Positions 36,497 to 44,920 of a stretch of 64,000 nucleotides of DNA are shown piece by piece (within the stretch, counting starts at the first letter, position 1; each line of letters opens with the position of its first letter). This DNA comes from Bacteroidales bacterium (GTDB lineage: Bacteria > Bacteroidota > Bacteroidia > Bacteroidales > UBA932). The notes under the pieces were generated by a model. That model was not told the origin of the DNA. It did not search any database and saw nothing but the letters and a program-made list of their open reading frames with translations. Location: contig JAFSOA010000010.1 in NCBI GenBank assembly GCA_017447265.1, positions 1 through 64,000 on the forward strand, read 5' to 3'. A program made the translations under genes and the position numbers.

Positions 36497-38152
36497 ATGA
36501 AAATCAAGAATATCCTTGTTTCCCTCTTTGCCATTCTGGCTCTCGCAGCCGGTTGCAATCAGATCGAGCCGGATCATTATCTGGACGAGGTTTCGCTTTC
36601 CACTTCCTATGTCTCCCTCTCCATGGCGGGTGGTTCCTCTTCCGTCGAAGCCTTCACGGCCGACAACTGGACTATCACCGGCGCTCCTTCCTGGCTGACC
36701 GTCACCCCGACTTCGGGCAGTGCCGGTGTGACCAGCATCTCCTTCTCCGCCCCCACGACGCTTGACGGTCGTTCGGCTGAACTCATCCTGACCTGCGCCG
36801 GCAAGACCCAGCGCATCAATGTGATCCAGGGCCTGTCTACCGTCTCGCCCGCTACCTGTGCTGAGGTGATCGCCGGTCCCGACAGCAAGACCTACCTGGT
36901 GACGGGTGTCTGCACGGGTATCGCCAACACCAACTATGGTAACTGGTACCTGATGGACGACACGGGTGAGATCTATATCTATGGTACGGTCAATGCGGCC
37001 GGCAACTATGCCTGGAGCAGCTTCGGCATCGAGGTCGGTGACGAGGTGACTGTCCAGGGCCCGAAGACGACCTACAACGGTACCGTCGAGCTTGTGGATG
37101 CACAGGTTGTCAACGTCAACAAGTCGCTCATCAAGATCGCCGAGATTGTCCCGATGGAAGGTATCTTCCCGACGGCTGGCGGCGACATCGCCATCACGCT
37201 CAACAACAAGGGTAAAGGTCTCTACGTGGAGATCCCCGAAGCAGCGAAGAGCTGGCTCACCATCAAATCGATTGCTGGCAACACCATCGTGTTCCATGCC
37301 GATGAGAACGTCGCCGGCCCGCGTACCGCGACCCTCGTGTTCAAGACCACGGACGGCAAGAAAGACTATACCTGCGAGACCAGCCTCATCCAGCTGGGTG
37401 CTTCCGGTTCGAAGGACCTTCCGTTCACCGTGGACGAGGCCATCGCTTACGCCATGAGCGTAGGTACCGAGACCACGACCGACTTCTACGTGAAGGGTAT
37501 TGTCTCCAAGATTCTGGACAAGGGCGAGTACGGTTCCTACGGCAACGCCTCCTTCTGGATCTCCGACGACGGTGAATACCACAATGATCTGTCCCGCGAC
37601 TTCGAGGCTTACCGTGTCCTCTGGCTCGGCAACGAGAAGTGGGTTGAAGGCAACGCCCAGATCGCTGTCGGCGCCGAGGTCATCATCTGCGGTCATCTGA
37701 CGACCTACAAGGGTACCGCCGAGACGGCCCAGAACAAGGCGTATGTCTACCAGATCAACGGTGTCCATACCGATGCCAACGGTATCGGAACCAAGGCTGA
37801 TCCGTTCAACGTGGCCGGTGCCATTGCTGCTTGCAACGCCATTGGTGGCGCCACGAATTTCAATGCCTATGTGACTGGCAAGGTGTCGAAAGTCGAAAGC
37901 GCTTACAGCGCCCAGTACGGCAACGCTACCTTCTGGATCTCCGAAGACGGCGCTTACCACGACAAGGATGTCACGAAGGACTTCGAGGCCTACCGTGTCC
38001 TCTGGACAGACGGCAAGAAATGGGCGGAAGGTGATCCGCAGGTCGCTGTCGGTGACAAGGTGACGATCTACGGCCAGCTGACCCTTTACAAAGGCCTCGC
38101 CGAGACCAACTCCGGTAAAGCCTGGGTCCAGGAGCACATTCCTGCCAACTAG
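36497..38152 (+). CDS. Lipoprotein with BACON domain and three OB-fold-like modules
   Basis: A 551-aa lipoprotein (MKIKNILVSLFAILALAAGC, Cys20). A BACON domain (about 30-113, with TADNWTITGAPSWLTV) is followed by an OB-like module (about 118-212: YLVTGVCTGIANTNYGNWYL), a second BACON-like part (about 213-300) and two near-duplicate OB-like modules (about 312-418 and 430-548). In the last two, YGNASFWISDDGEYHND and YGNATFWISEDGAYHDK align, as do FEAYRVLW in both. It ends the nuclease-TBDR operon and is followed by palindromes and an intrinsic terminator. A surface nucleotide- or nucleic acid-binding role is inference. Confidence 0.8.
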   Translation: MKIKNILVSLFAILALAAGCNQIEPDHYLDEVSLSTSYVSLSMAGGSSSVEAFTADNWTITGAPSWLTVTPTSGSAGVTSISFSAPTTLDGRSAELILTCAGKTQRINVIQGLSTVSPATCAEVIAGPDSKTYLVTGVCTGIANTNYGNWYLMDDTGEIYIYGTVNAAGNYAWSSFGIEVGDEVTVQGPKTTYNGTVELVDAQVVNVNKSLIKIAEIVPMEGIFPTAGGDIAITLNNKGKGLYVEIPEAAKSWLTIKSIAGNTIVFHADENVAGPRTATLVFKTTDGKKDYTCETSLIQLGASGSKDLPFTVDEAIAYAMSVGTETTTDFYVKGIVSKILDKGEYGSYGNASFWISDDGEYHNDLSRDFEAYRVLWLGNEKWVEGNAQIAVGAEVIICGHLTTYKGTAETAQNKAYVYQINGVHTDANGIGTKADPFNVAGAIAACNAIGGATNFNAYVTGKVSKVESAYSAQYGNATFWISEDGAYHDKDVTKDFEAYRVLWTDGKKWAEGDPQVAVGDKVTIYGQLTLYKGLAETNSGKAWVQEHIPAN

Positions 38153-38159
38153 CATTCCA

Positions 38160-38215
38160 AACCCCGGGTCAAGCCCGGGGTGACGGAAAACATCCTGCCG
38201 GGCTTGACCCGGCAT
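38160..38215. repeat. Two CCGGGTCAAGCCCGG-family palindromes
   Basis: ACCCCGGG/CCCGGGGT (38161-38168 with 38174-38181, loop TCAAG) and TGCCGGG/CCCGGCA (38197-38203 with 38209-38215, loop CTTGA). The two hairpins are inverted copies of each other's core. The first is followed by TGACGGAA, also found after the coding copy at 39489-39507. Confidence 0.75.
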
Positions 38216-38221
38216 CGCAAA

Positions 38222-38248
38222 GGGCGGTCTTCTGACCGCCCTTTTTTT
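38222..38248 (+). terminator. Intrinsic terminator
   Basis: GGGCGGTC (38222-38229), loop TTCT, GACCGCCC (38234-38241), then seven T. A textbook rho-independent terminator ending the operon 31060-38152. Confidence 0.92.
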
Positions 38249-38253
38249 GTCCT

Positions 38254-38379
38254 GCGCCGTCCCTCTTTGCGCGACACAGACGCCGGCGCCGCTTCTTCTG
38301 TGTCGCGCGAGGTTTCTGCCCGAAAACCGCTATTTCCTTCCCGCGACACAGACGAGACAGATGAAACTTCTGTGTCGCG
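38254..38379 (+). repeat. Left inverted repeat bracketing the half-length TBDR gene
   Basis: 113 bp (38267-38379) match the reverse complement of 40179-40291 with about eight mismatches. It contains two internal hairpins built on GCGACACAGA/TCTGTGTCGC. The match extends outward to 38254 through GCGCCGTCC, but with one unit of the 15-nt repeat that is expanded at the right end. Confidence 0.88.
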
Positions 38380-38401
38380 AGCGGGAAATGAGATAAAATG
38401 A

Positions 38402-40099
38402 TTAAAGAATGTATCGCAAGCCGAAAAGCAATTGCGAACTGCTGGCGGCACGACGGTAGTAACCCGTGAGCTGGAAGCGGTGCTCCCGGCCGCCGGTCTG
38501 GAAGAAAAAGTCCTGGCTCAGGCGTACTTCAAAGAGATGGTGCCAGACGAACATATCCGGCGCCGGATATGTGCTGCTGAGCAGCGACTCGTCCACGTGC
38601 TGTCCGTCATAGAGCACCGCCAGCATCGTCGCGAAATGCCGGGCATATTCCGCCTGGTACGAGAAGCCCCCCATAACGCGGTCGCGGATCCATCCGTCGC
38701 TGCGCGTATAGGAAGCCAGGGCCCAGGCCCGCTTGGCGAAGGGCCGCTCCATCCGCGCCGTCAACGCATAATGGCTGTCCAGCACATTGCGCGAAGAGAT
38801 ATAGAAAGCCCGGCGCCAGGCCTGCCCGTAGATGCCTTCGAGCGTCAGCTTGAAATCGAGCGGCAGGCGCGTATCAATGGCCGCCAGATTCTTCCAGACC
38901 GTGCCTTCGCCATGCACGCCATAGACCGCCGTGCCGGCACGCAGCACGAGCCGGCCATTGCCCAGCGCATCGTAATACACGCTCACACGCGGCGAAAAGG
39001 CAAAGGGGAAGGTAAAGCGCACACCGGCCTGCAGGGTCAGGCGCCGCCCGAGGCGGATGGCATCCTGCACATAGATATCGCCGTGCGTGGACGTTGAATC
39101 GGCCAGGATGAAATTCTGGTAGGAGAACTGCACGCCGGCCAGCACACGATGTCTTCCTGCGGCAAAGGTGAAGTCATCGGAAGCCAGCAGCTGGCGGGAA
39201 TAGCCGGTCGCGTACCAGCCCGCCTGGAGCCGCATCGAAAGCTGTTCGCTGAAAGATGCCGTCAGCCCTGCCGTGGCCCAGTTTTCACCCCCGAAATGAT
39301 CCGTGCCGGCCACATTGGCCGCCAGCCGTCCGCCGGAGAGATCCAGCCGGAAACGCTCGCTCAAGCGCGCGTCGAAGCGCGCCGCGCCGGAAAGGGCCTG
39401 GAGGCTACCGCCATATTGCAGGCCGCCGAACAGCTGGTAGTCCTGGTTTCCAAGGGGAGTGGCGATGCTGAGGCCGCCGAGTCCCAGATGCTGGGTCGAG
39501 CCCGGCATGACGGAAGAAGCGTCCTCGCCGGGAAAGCCAACGCCGCCAAAAAATCCGTAGGCTGTGCCATGGAAACGGCTGCTGCCCGTGGGCATCATCC
39601 ATTGCTCCGAAACGCCCGCCAGCGGCGATGTCTGCCGTATATCGAAGGCCACGGGCGTGGAGATGCGCTGGCTCACCAGGTCGTAGCCCAGCGGAGAGAC
39701 CGGCACCGTGCCGCCACCCAGTTCGGGGCCCATGCGCAGTGAGGTGGCGGCCTCATCGACATGGACATACGATGTCTTCGCTTCCAGATCGGCGTCGACC
39801 ACGGTGTTCTGCCCGGCATAGGTAAAGACCTGTCGGACAGTTAGCGGATCGTATCCGAAATAGTGGATGCGCAGCGTATAGGGGCCGCCCGGCAGGACGT
39901 CCAGCAACTGCCACCAGCCTCCGTGGCCTGTCGTGGTATAATACTGTGCGTTGGTCTGCTGGTGGATGGCCACCACGGTCACGCCCTCGATCGGGCCGTT
40001 CTCGTCGGTCACACGGCCGCCGAGGCTGGCCGTACCGGTCTGCGCAGCTATCGGCAGCGCCGCCAGCAGCAATATGATGGTGCAGAGTTTTCTAATCAT
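38402..40099 (-). CDS. Half-length TBDR-like outer-membrane protein
   Basis: A 565-aa protein: signal peptide MIRKLCTIILLLAALPIAAQ, carboxypeptidase-like domain (about 22-105: SLGGRVTDENGPIEGVTVVA), a shortened region that keeps FDIRQTSPLAGVSEQWMMPT and SSRFHGTAYGFF (compare DVRQTNF and NTFRGSAYVY in the Oar-like receptor at 33178), then a barrel ending in LLFGLRYIL. The usual plug opening with the TonB-side beta strands is not evident and the length is about half that of the neighbour. The -7 box TATCTTTG ends 4 nt before the ATG. Residues near 200 (VMPGSTQH) are encoded by a genomic palindrome. The gene sits alone between inverted repeats. It may be a degenerate receptor or a distinct barrel. 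Confidence 0.72.
   Translation of the reverse strand: MIRKLCTIILLLAALPIAAQTGTASLGGRVTDENGPIEGVTVVAIHQQTNAQYYTTTGHGGWWQLLDVLPGGPYTLRIHYFGYDPLTVRQVFTYAGQNTVVDADLEAKTSYVHVDEAATSLRMGPELGGGTVPVSPLGYDLVSQRISTPVAFDIRQTSPLAGVSEQWMMPTGSSRFHGTAYGFFGGVGFPGEDASSVMPGSTQHLGLGGLSIATPLGNQDYQLFGGLQYGGSLQALSGAARFDARLSERFRLDLSGGRLAANVAGTDHFGGENWATAGLTASFSEQLSMRLQAGWYATGYSRQLLASDDFTFAAGRHRVLAGVQFSYQNFILADSTSTHGDIYVQDAIRLGRRLTLQAGVRFTFPFAFSPRVSVYYDALGNGRLVLRAGTAVYGVHGEGTVWKNLAAIDTRLPLDFKLTLEGIYGQAWRRAFYISSRNVLDSHYALTARMERPFAKRAWALASYTRSDGWIRDRVMGGFSYQAEYARHFATMLAVLYDGQHVDESLLSSTYPAPDMFVWHHLFEVRLSQDFFFQTGGREHRFQLTGYYRRAASSSQLLFGLRYIL
39489..39507. repeat. Palindrome of the CCGGGTCAAGCCCGG family inside a coding sequence
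   Basis: TGCTGGG/CCCGGCA (loop TCGAG) followed by TGACGGAA, as after the intergenic copy at 38161-38181. It lies in the gene at 38402-40099 and is read there as part of DASSVMPGSTQH. Confidence 0.65.
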
Positions 40100-40103
40100 A
40101 TTG

Positions 40104-40111
40104 CAAAGATA
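40104..40111 (-). promoter_or_regulatory. -7 box TATCTTTG, leaderless arrangement
   Basis: On the minus strand TATCTTTG is followed by CAAT and the ATG at 40099. The promoter lies inside the segment bounded by the inverted repeats. Confidence 0.6.
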
Positions 40112-40178
40112 ATAAAAGTCTCGCCGCATTTTCTTCCCTTTCCTTGCTTCTGCTATTCTGTTTAGCTTGTTCTCTTTG

Positions 40179-40360
40179 CGTGACACAGACGTTTTAACTG
40201 TCTCGTCTGTGTCGCGGGGAGGAAATGGCGGTTTTCGGGCAGAAACCCCGCGCGACACAGAAGAAGCGGCGCCGGCGTCTGTGTCGCGCAAGGAAAGACA
40301 GCGCAAGGAAAGACAGCGCAAGGAGGGACAGCGCAGTGAGGGGCAGCGCAAGGACGGCGC
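40179..40360 (-). repeat. Right inverted repeat with expanded 15-nt tandem array
   Basis: 40179-40291 is the inverted partner of 38267-38379. Continuing outward, 40286-40358 holds about four and a half copies of a 15-nt unit (GCGCAAGGAAAGACA and variants), where the left copy has roughly one. The 336-bp spacer 40100-40434 otherwise holds only the -7 box at 40104-40111 and the AT-rich leader of the next gene; no gene is seen in it. Confidence 0.85.
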
Positions 40361-40434
40361 GGATTGCAGGAGACGAAATAAATTCGTAACTTTCCCGAAT
40401 TAATCGGAAAGAAACGAATAATACCAAAATAAAC

Positions 40435-43400
40435 ATGAAAAGAGCTAGAATCATGATCCTGCTGGCGGCCGTGGGGCTGCTGGCGGCGTCAGCCACAGCC
40501 CTCTCCGCGCAGGAAAGCGCGCGCTGGCTGCGCAAGAACGCCATCTCCCCCGACGGAACCCGCATCGCCTTCTCCTACAAGGGCGACATCTACGTCGTGC
40601 CCGTGGCGGGCGGCCAGGCCCGGCAACTGACCACCAACCCGGCCTACGATTCGGACCCTGTCTGGACGCCTGACGGAAAGCAGCTGTTCTTCAGCTCGTA
40701 CCGCGAAGGCAGCAAGGATATCTTCCGCATGCCGGCCGAAGGCGGCACGCCCAAACGCATCACCAACTATCCCGGCAACGAGACCCCGAAGGCCGTGCTG
40801 CCCGACGGGCGCATCGCCTTCACGGCCAACCTTCAGCCCGACGTCCAGTTCGACGGCTTCCCGGGCGACGCCCAGGTCTGGGCTGTCTCGCCCGAGGGCG
40901 AGCAGCCGACCCGGCACCGCCCCGCGCTCCTGAGCTCGATCACCATGTCGGAACTGAGCGTGCGGCCCGACGGCGCCATCCTCTATGAGGACTACAAAGG
41001 CTACGAAGATCCGCTCCGCAAGCACCACACCTCCGCCGTCACCCGCGACATCTGGCTCTGCCAGAACGGCAGCTTCACCCAGCTTTCCCGCTTCAACGGC
41101 GAGGACCGCCAGCCCGTCTGGGCCGCCGACGGCGACACCTTCTACTATCTGAGCGAGCAGGGCGGCAAGACCATCAACCTGTTCAAGAGCAGCGTCAGCA
41201 ACCCCGGCAAGGCCGAGCAGCTGACCCGCTACGAGAAAGACCCCGTCCGCTACATCTCCGTGGCGAACGACGGCACGCTGGCCTTCTCGCAGAACGGCGA
41301 CCTCTATATCTTGCAGGAAGGTGGCGAGCCGCGCAAGCTGGCCATCGCGGTGACCCGCGACGAGAACGAGCGCGACCTGGTGAAGATGAACTATACGGGC
41401 GGCGCCACGTCGATGGCCGTCTCGCCCGACGGGAAAGAGATCGCTTTCGTGGTCCGCGGCGACGTCTTCGTGACATCCACCGAATACAACACCACCCGCC
41501 GCATCACCAACACCCCGGAGCAGGAACGCGGCGTGAGCTTCTCGAAAGACGGCCGAGAACTCTATTACGCTGCTGAGCGAGGCGGCTGCTGGGGCGTCTG
41601 GCGCACCGTCCTGACCGAAAAGAACGACAAGCTCTTCACCTATGCCGTCAAGACGAAGGAGGAGCTCTTTTCCGAACCTGGCGTAACCAGCTTCCAACCC
41701 GAAGTCTCGCCCGACGGCAAGTGGGTGGCCTACCTGCGCGACCGCACCGAACTTGTGGTCCGGTCCGCGAAGGGCGGTGCCGTCAAATCGCTCCTCAAGG
41801 GCGCGAACTATTCCTACAGCGACGGCGACCAGTCCTTCGCCTGGAGCCCCGACAGCGAATATCTGCTGACCGAATACCAGGCCAACGGCGGCTGGAACAA
41901 CACCGACATCGCCCTGATCGAGGTCTCCACCGGCCAGGTGACCGACCTGACCGAGAGCGGCTACTCCGACGGCAGCTTCCGCTGGGCCCTCGGCGGCAAG
42001 GCCATGACCTGGGAATCCGACAAGAACGGCTACCGCAGCCACGGCAGCTGGGGCGCGCAGGGCGACATCTACATCATGTTCTTCGACGGCAAGGAGATGA
42101 GCAAGTTCGCCCAGGACAAGGAAGATGAGGAGATCGAGAAACTGCTCAGCGGCAAGAGCGAGAAACAGCTGGCCAAGGAAGAGAAGAAAGACTCCCTGGC
42201 CCAGGAAAAGCCTAAGAAGCTGGAACTGACCCTCGAAGGCCGTGAAGCCCGCATCCGCCGCCTGACCGCTTCGTCGGCTTCCTACGGCGACCATTATCTG
42301 TCCAAAGACGGCCGCAAACTCTACTACGTGACTCCGCTCGAAAGCGGCATGGGCCTTTGTGTGAAAGACCTGCGCGAAGGCAGCGTGAAAGTGCTCTCCC
42401 GCGGCGTCACTGGCAGCATCACGCCGTCGCACGACGGCAATGATATCTTTATGTTCTCAGGCCGCGGCATCACCAAGGTGACCTTGTCCAGCGGGCAGAC
42501 CAAGCAGATCCACTTCGCCAGCGAGTTCGAGTTCAAGCCGAAGGCAGAACGGGAATACATGTTCTCGCACGTGTGGAAGCAGGTGAAGGAGAAATTCTAC
42601 GATCCGGACCTGCACGGCGCCGACTGGGACTATTACCGCGAGAACTATGCGCAGTTCCTGCCCTATATCGACAATTATTTCGACTTCCAGGAGATGCTTT
42701 CCGAGTTGCTGGGCGAGCTCAACGGCTCGCACACGGGCGCCCGCTACCGTCCGCAGGGCGGTGAGAGCCTGGGCCGGCTCGGCGTACTCTACGACCTCGG
42801 CTATACCGGCGCCGGCCTGCGGATTACCGAAGTGCTGCCGGGCGGCGTGCTCAACCTGGCCGACAGCGAGATCAAGGCCGGCGACGTGATCGCCGCCATC
42901 GATGGCAAGCCCATCGCTCCGGGCGAGAACTGGTTCCCGTTGCTCGCGGGCAAGGCCGGCAAGAAAATCGTGGTGACGGTGCGCAAGGGCGGCGAGAAAG
43001 GCAAGGAGGAGGATCTGATCGTCAAGCCGGTGGCCAATGAAAGCACGCTGCTCTACCGCCGCTGGGTGAAGCAGCGCGAAGACTTGGTCGAGCGCCTCTC
43101 CGGCGGCCGCGTGGGTTACGTGCATGTGGAAGGCATGGACTCGCCTTCGTTCCGCGAAGTGTATTCGAAGGCGCTGGGCAAGTACCGCAACTGCGACGCG
43201 CTGATCGTCGACATCCGCCACAACGGCGGCGGCTGGCTCCACGACGACCTCGTGACCCTGCTGGGCGGCAAAGCCTATGTGGAATGGCGCCCGCGGGGCC
43301 AGTACATCGGCACGGAGCCCTATAACAAGTGGACCAAGCCTTCCTGCGTGCTGATGAATGAGGACTGCTACTCCGATGCCTGCGGCTTCCCCTACGCCTA

Positions 43401-43662
43401 CAAGGCCCTGAACCTGGGCAAGCTCGTCGGCATGCCGGTACCCGGCACGATGACCGCTGTGTGGTGGGAGACGCTCATCCATCCGCAGATGGTCTTCGGC
43501 ATCCCCGAAGTGGGCGGCTGGATTCCCGAGAAGCAGTATTACATGGAGAACCACCAGATTGAGCCCGACGTCCGCGTCGACAACGATCCGGCTTCCCGCC
43601 TGCGCGGCGAAGACCGCCAGCTCGAAGCCGCCGTCCGTGAGATGCTCGCCGGCTTGAAATAG
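40435..43662 (+). CDS. Tricorn-like protease (beta-propellers, PDZ, S41 peptidase)
   Basis: A 1075-aa secreted protease with signal peptide (about 1-25, ending ALSAQ). Residues about 28-330 and 335-680 carry WD40/TolB-like propeller repeats (ISPDGTRIAFSYKGDIYVV, VSPDGKEIAFVVRGDVFV). A charged Lys/Glu segment (about 560-600) separates parts. PDZ at about 780-860 (GLRITEVLPGGVLNLADSEI), S41 core at about 880-1045 with LIVDIRHNGGGW and nucleophile Ser980 in CYSDACGF. Tricorn-type enzymes degrade oligopeptides; the signal peptide suggests the periplasm. It is monocistronic, with a 38-bp gap to the convergent aldolase gene. Confidence 0.92.
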   Translation: MKRARIMILLAAVGLLAASATALSAQESARWLRKNAISPDGTRIAFSYKGDIYVVPVAGGQARQLTTNPAYDSDPVWTPDGKQLFFSSYREGSKDIFRMPAEGGTPKRITNYPGNETPKAVLPDGRIAFTANLQPDVQFDGFPGDAQVWAVSPEGEQPTRHRPALLSSITMSELSVRPDGAILYEDYKGYEDPLRKHHTSAVTRDIWLCQNGSFTQLSRFNGEDRQPVWAADGDTFYYLSEQGGKTINLFKSSVSNPGKAEQLTRYEKDPVRYISVANDGTLAFSQNGDLYILQEGGEPRKLAIAVTRDENERDLVKMNYTGGATSMAVSPDGKEIAFVVRGDVFVTSTEYNTTRRITNTPEQERGVSFSKDGRELYYAAERGGCWGVWRTVLTEKNDKLFTYAVKTKEELFSEPGVTSFQPEVSPDGKWVAYLRDRTELVVRSAKGGAVKSLLKGANYSYSDGDQSFAWSPDSEYLLTEYQANGGWNNTDIALIEVSTGQVTDLTESGYSDGSFRWALGGKAMTWESDKNGYRSHGSWGAQGDIYIMFFDGKEMSKFAQDKEDEEIEKLLSGKSEKQLAKEEKKDSLAQEKPKKLELTLEGREARIRRLTASSASYGDHYLSKDGRKLYYVTPLESGMGLCVKDLREGSVKVLSRGVTGSITPSHDGNDIFMFSGRGITKVTLSSGQTKQIHFASEFEFKPKAEREYMFSHVWKQVKEKFYDPDLHGADWDYYRENYAQFLPYIDNYFDFQEMLSELLGELNGSHTGARYRPQGGESLGRLGVLYDLGYTGAGLRITEVLPGGVLNLADSEIKAGDVIAAIDGKPIAPGENWFPLLAGKAGKKIVVTVRKGGEKGKEEDLIVKPVANESTLLYRRWVKQREDLVERLSGGRVGYVHVEGMDSPSFREVYSKALGKYRNCDALIVDIRHNGGGWLHDDLVTLLGGKAYVEWRPRGQYIGTEPYNKWTKPSCVLMNEDCYSDACGFPYAYKALNLGKLVGMPVPGTMTAVWWETLIHPQMVFGIPEVGGWIPEKQYYMENHQIEPDVRVDNDPASRLRGEDRQLEAAVREMLAGLK

Positions 43663-43678
43663 CGAAACAGACGGGGAC

Positions 43679-43702
43679 GCCGCTTCTTAGCGGCTTCCTT
43701 TT
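43679..43702. terminator. Short hairpin between convergent genes
   Basis: GCCGC (43679-43683), loop TTCTTA, GCGGC (43690-43694), then TTCCTTTT. Small, but placed where both the tricorn-like gene and the aldolase gene end. Confidence 0.5.
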
Positions 43703-44726
43703 AGAGCCATTTACGAAGTTCTTCGATGTGGTCGGGCGGGGTGGCCCAGCTGGTGGCGAAGCGGACGGCTGTGTGGTCGGGGTCGACGCGGTCCCAGAGA
43801 TCGAAGGCCACGTGTTTGGCAAGCGCGGCCAGTTGCCGGTTCTCCAGCACCACGAACTGCTGGTTCGTGGGGGAGTCGATGAAGAAGGTGCAGCCCTTCT
43901 CCTGCAGCATGGCCTTCAGCTGCATCGCCATCTCGATAGCGTGGCGGCTGATCGTGAAGTAGAGATTGTCGGTGAAGAGCGTGTCGAACTGGATGCCTAG
44001 CAATCGGCCCTTGGCCATCATGGCGCCGTGCTGCTTGGTGATGGTGTAGAAATGCTTCGGCGCGTTGGCGTGCGGGAAGACCACCGCCTCGCCGCAGAAG
44101 CAGCCCACTTTCGTGCCGCCAATATAGAATACGTCGCACAGGCGCGCGAGCTCAGGGAGCGTCAAGTCGCAGGCCGGGCTGGTAAGGCCGTAACCCAGGC
44201 GCGCGCCGTCAACGAAGAGCGGCAGGCCGTAGCTGTGCGCGATGCCGGCGATTTCCTCCAGCTCCCGCTTCGTGTAAATCGTGCCATATTCCGTCGGGAA
44301 CGAGATGTAGACCATCCCCGGGAAAACCATGTGCTCGTAATTCGGATCGGTGGTGGCAGCCACCAGGTAGGCCTTCAGCTCTGCCGGGTCCATCTTGCCC
44401 TGGTGGCCCGGAATTGTGAGCACCTTGTGCCCCGTGTACTCCACGGCACCCGCCTCGTGCACACCGATGTGCCCCGTCTCGGCCGACACCACGCCCTCGT
44501 AGTCTTGCAGCATCGCCGCAATCACGGTTGAATTGGTCTGCGTGCCGCCCACCAGGAAGAACACCTCCGCCTCCGGCGCCTCGCACGCCGCGCGGATCTT
44601 CGCCTTCGCGCTTTCGCAGTAATGGTCCATGCCGTAGCCCGGCAGTTGTTCCAGATTCGTCGCCGCCAGGCGCTCCAGAATCTTCGGATGCGCCCCTTCG
44701 CTGTAGTCGCAAGTAAAGGAAATCAT
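43701..44726 (-). CDS. ltaE: Low-specificity threonine aldolase (PLP-dependent)
   Basis: A 341-aa fold-type I PLP enzyme of the beta-eliminating lyase family, which splits L-threonine or allo-threonine to glycine and acetaldehyde. Visible are the cofactor-phosphate region GGTQTNS (about 60-66), the stacking region GHIGVHEAGA, LFVDGARLGYG with the PLP-ring Asp173, and the Schiff-base Lys206 in YIGGTKVG. Length is normal. It is monocistronic on the minus strand; a -7 box TATCTTTG lies at 44749-44756, giving a 5' UTR of about 15-20 nt. Confidence 0.9.
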   Translation of the reverse strand: MISFTCDYSEGAHPKILERLAATNLEQLPGYGMDHYCESAKAKIRAACEAPEAEVFFLVGGTQTNSTVIAAMLQDYEGVVSAETGHIGVHEAGAVEYTGHKVLTIPGHQGKMDPAELKAYLVAATTDPNYEHMVFPGMVYISFPTEYGTIYTKRELEEIAGIAHSYGLPLFVDGARLGYGLTSPACDLTLPELARLCDVFYIGGTKVGCFCGEAVVFPHANAPKHFYTITKQHGAMMAKGRLLGIQFDTLFTDNLYFTISRHAIEMAMQLKAMLQEKGCTFFIDSPTNQQFVVLENRQLAALAKHVAFDLWDRVDPDHTAVRFATSWATPPDHIEELRKWL

Positions 44727-44748
44727 GGTCAGTATTTTATTCTCGTTC

Positions 44749-44756
44749 CAAAGATA
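44749..44756 (-). promoter_or_regulatory. -7 box TATCTTTG of the aldolase gene
   Basis: Matches TAnnTTTG on the minus strand, 22 nt before the ATG at 44726. No clear -33 element at the expected distance. Confidence 0.5.
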
Positions 44757-44856
44757 CGGATTGTTTCCAAAATAGGCAACCCCCAGCTGCGGGCGTACGA
44801 AAAAGTCCTAGAATAGGATTTTTTGTAAAAGTTTTCGACTTTTTTAAAAAATAAAT

Positions 44857-44888
44857 TTTGTTTAATTGGAGGATTTTAAGTAAATTTG
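44857..44888 (+). promoter_or_regulatory. Promoter of fimbrial operon 1: TTTG, 20-nt spacer, TAAATTTG
   Basis: -33 TTTG (44857-44860) and -7 TAAATTTG (44881-44888) with a 20-nt spacer. The short leader that follows shares the word ATACTAG with the leader of fimbrial operon 2 (TAATACTAG near 57955-57963). Confidence 0.7.
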
Positions 44889-44920
44889 TTTAAATAGTGA
44901 TACTAGCACCCAGAATGAAC

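Noticed and set aside
40099-40351. N-terminal extension of the half-length TBDR through the right inverted repeat
   Set aside because: The frame stays open for 84 more codons, but the translation is the tandem repeat itself, and the signal peptide and -7 box place the start at 40099.
40286-40358. CRISPR-like array
   Set aside because: The 15-nt units are directly adjacent without spacers and there are no cas genes; it is a simple tandem repeat.
38254-40360. Insertion sequence or transposon
   Set aside because: The arms and single gene recall a transposon, but the gene is an outer-membrane protein, no transposase or recombinase is present and no target-site duplication is evident.
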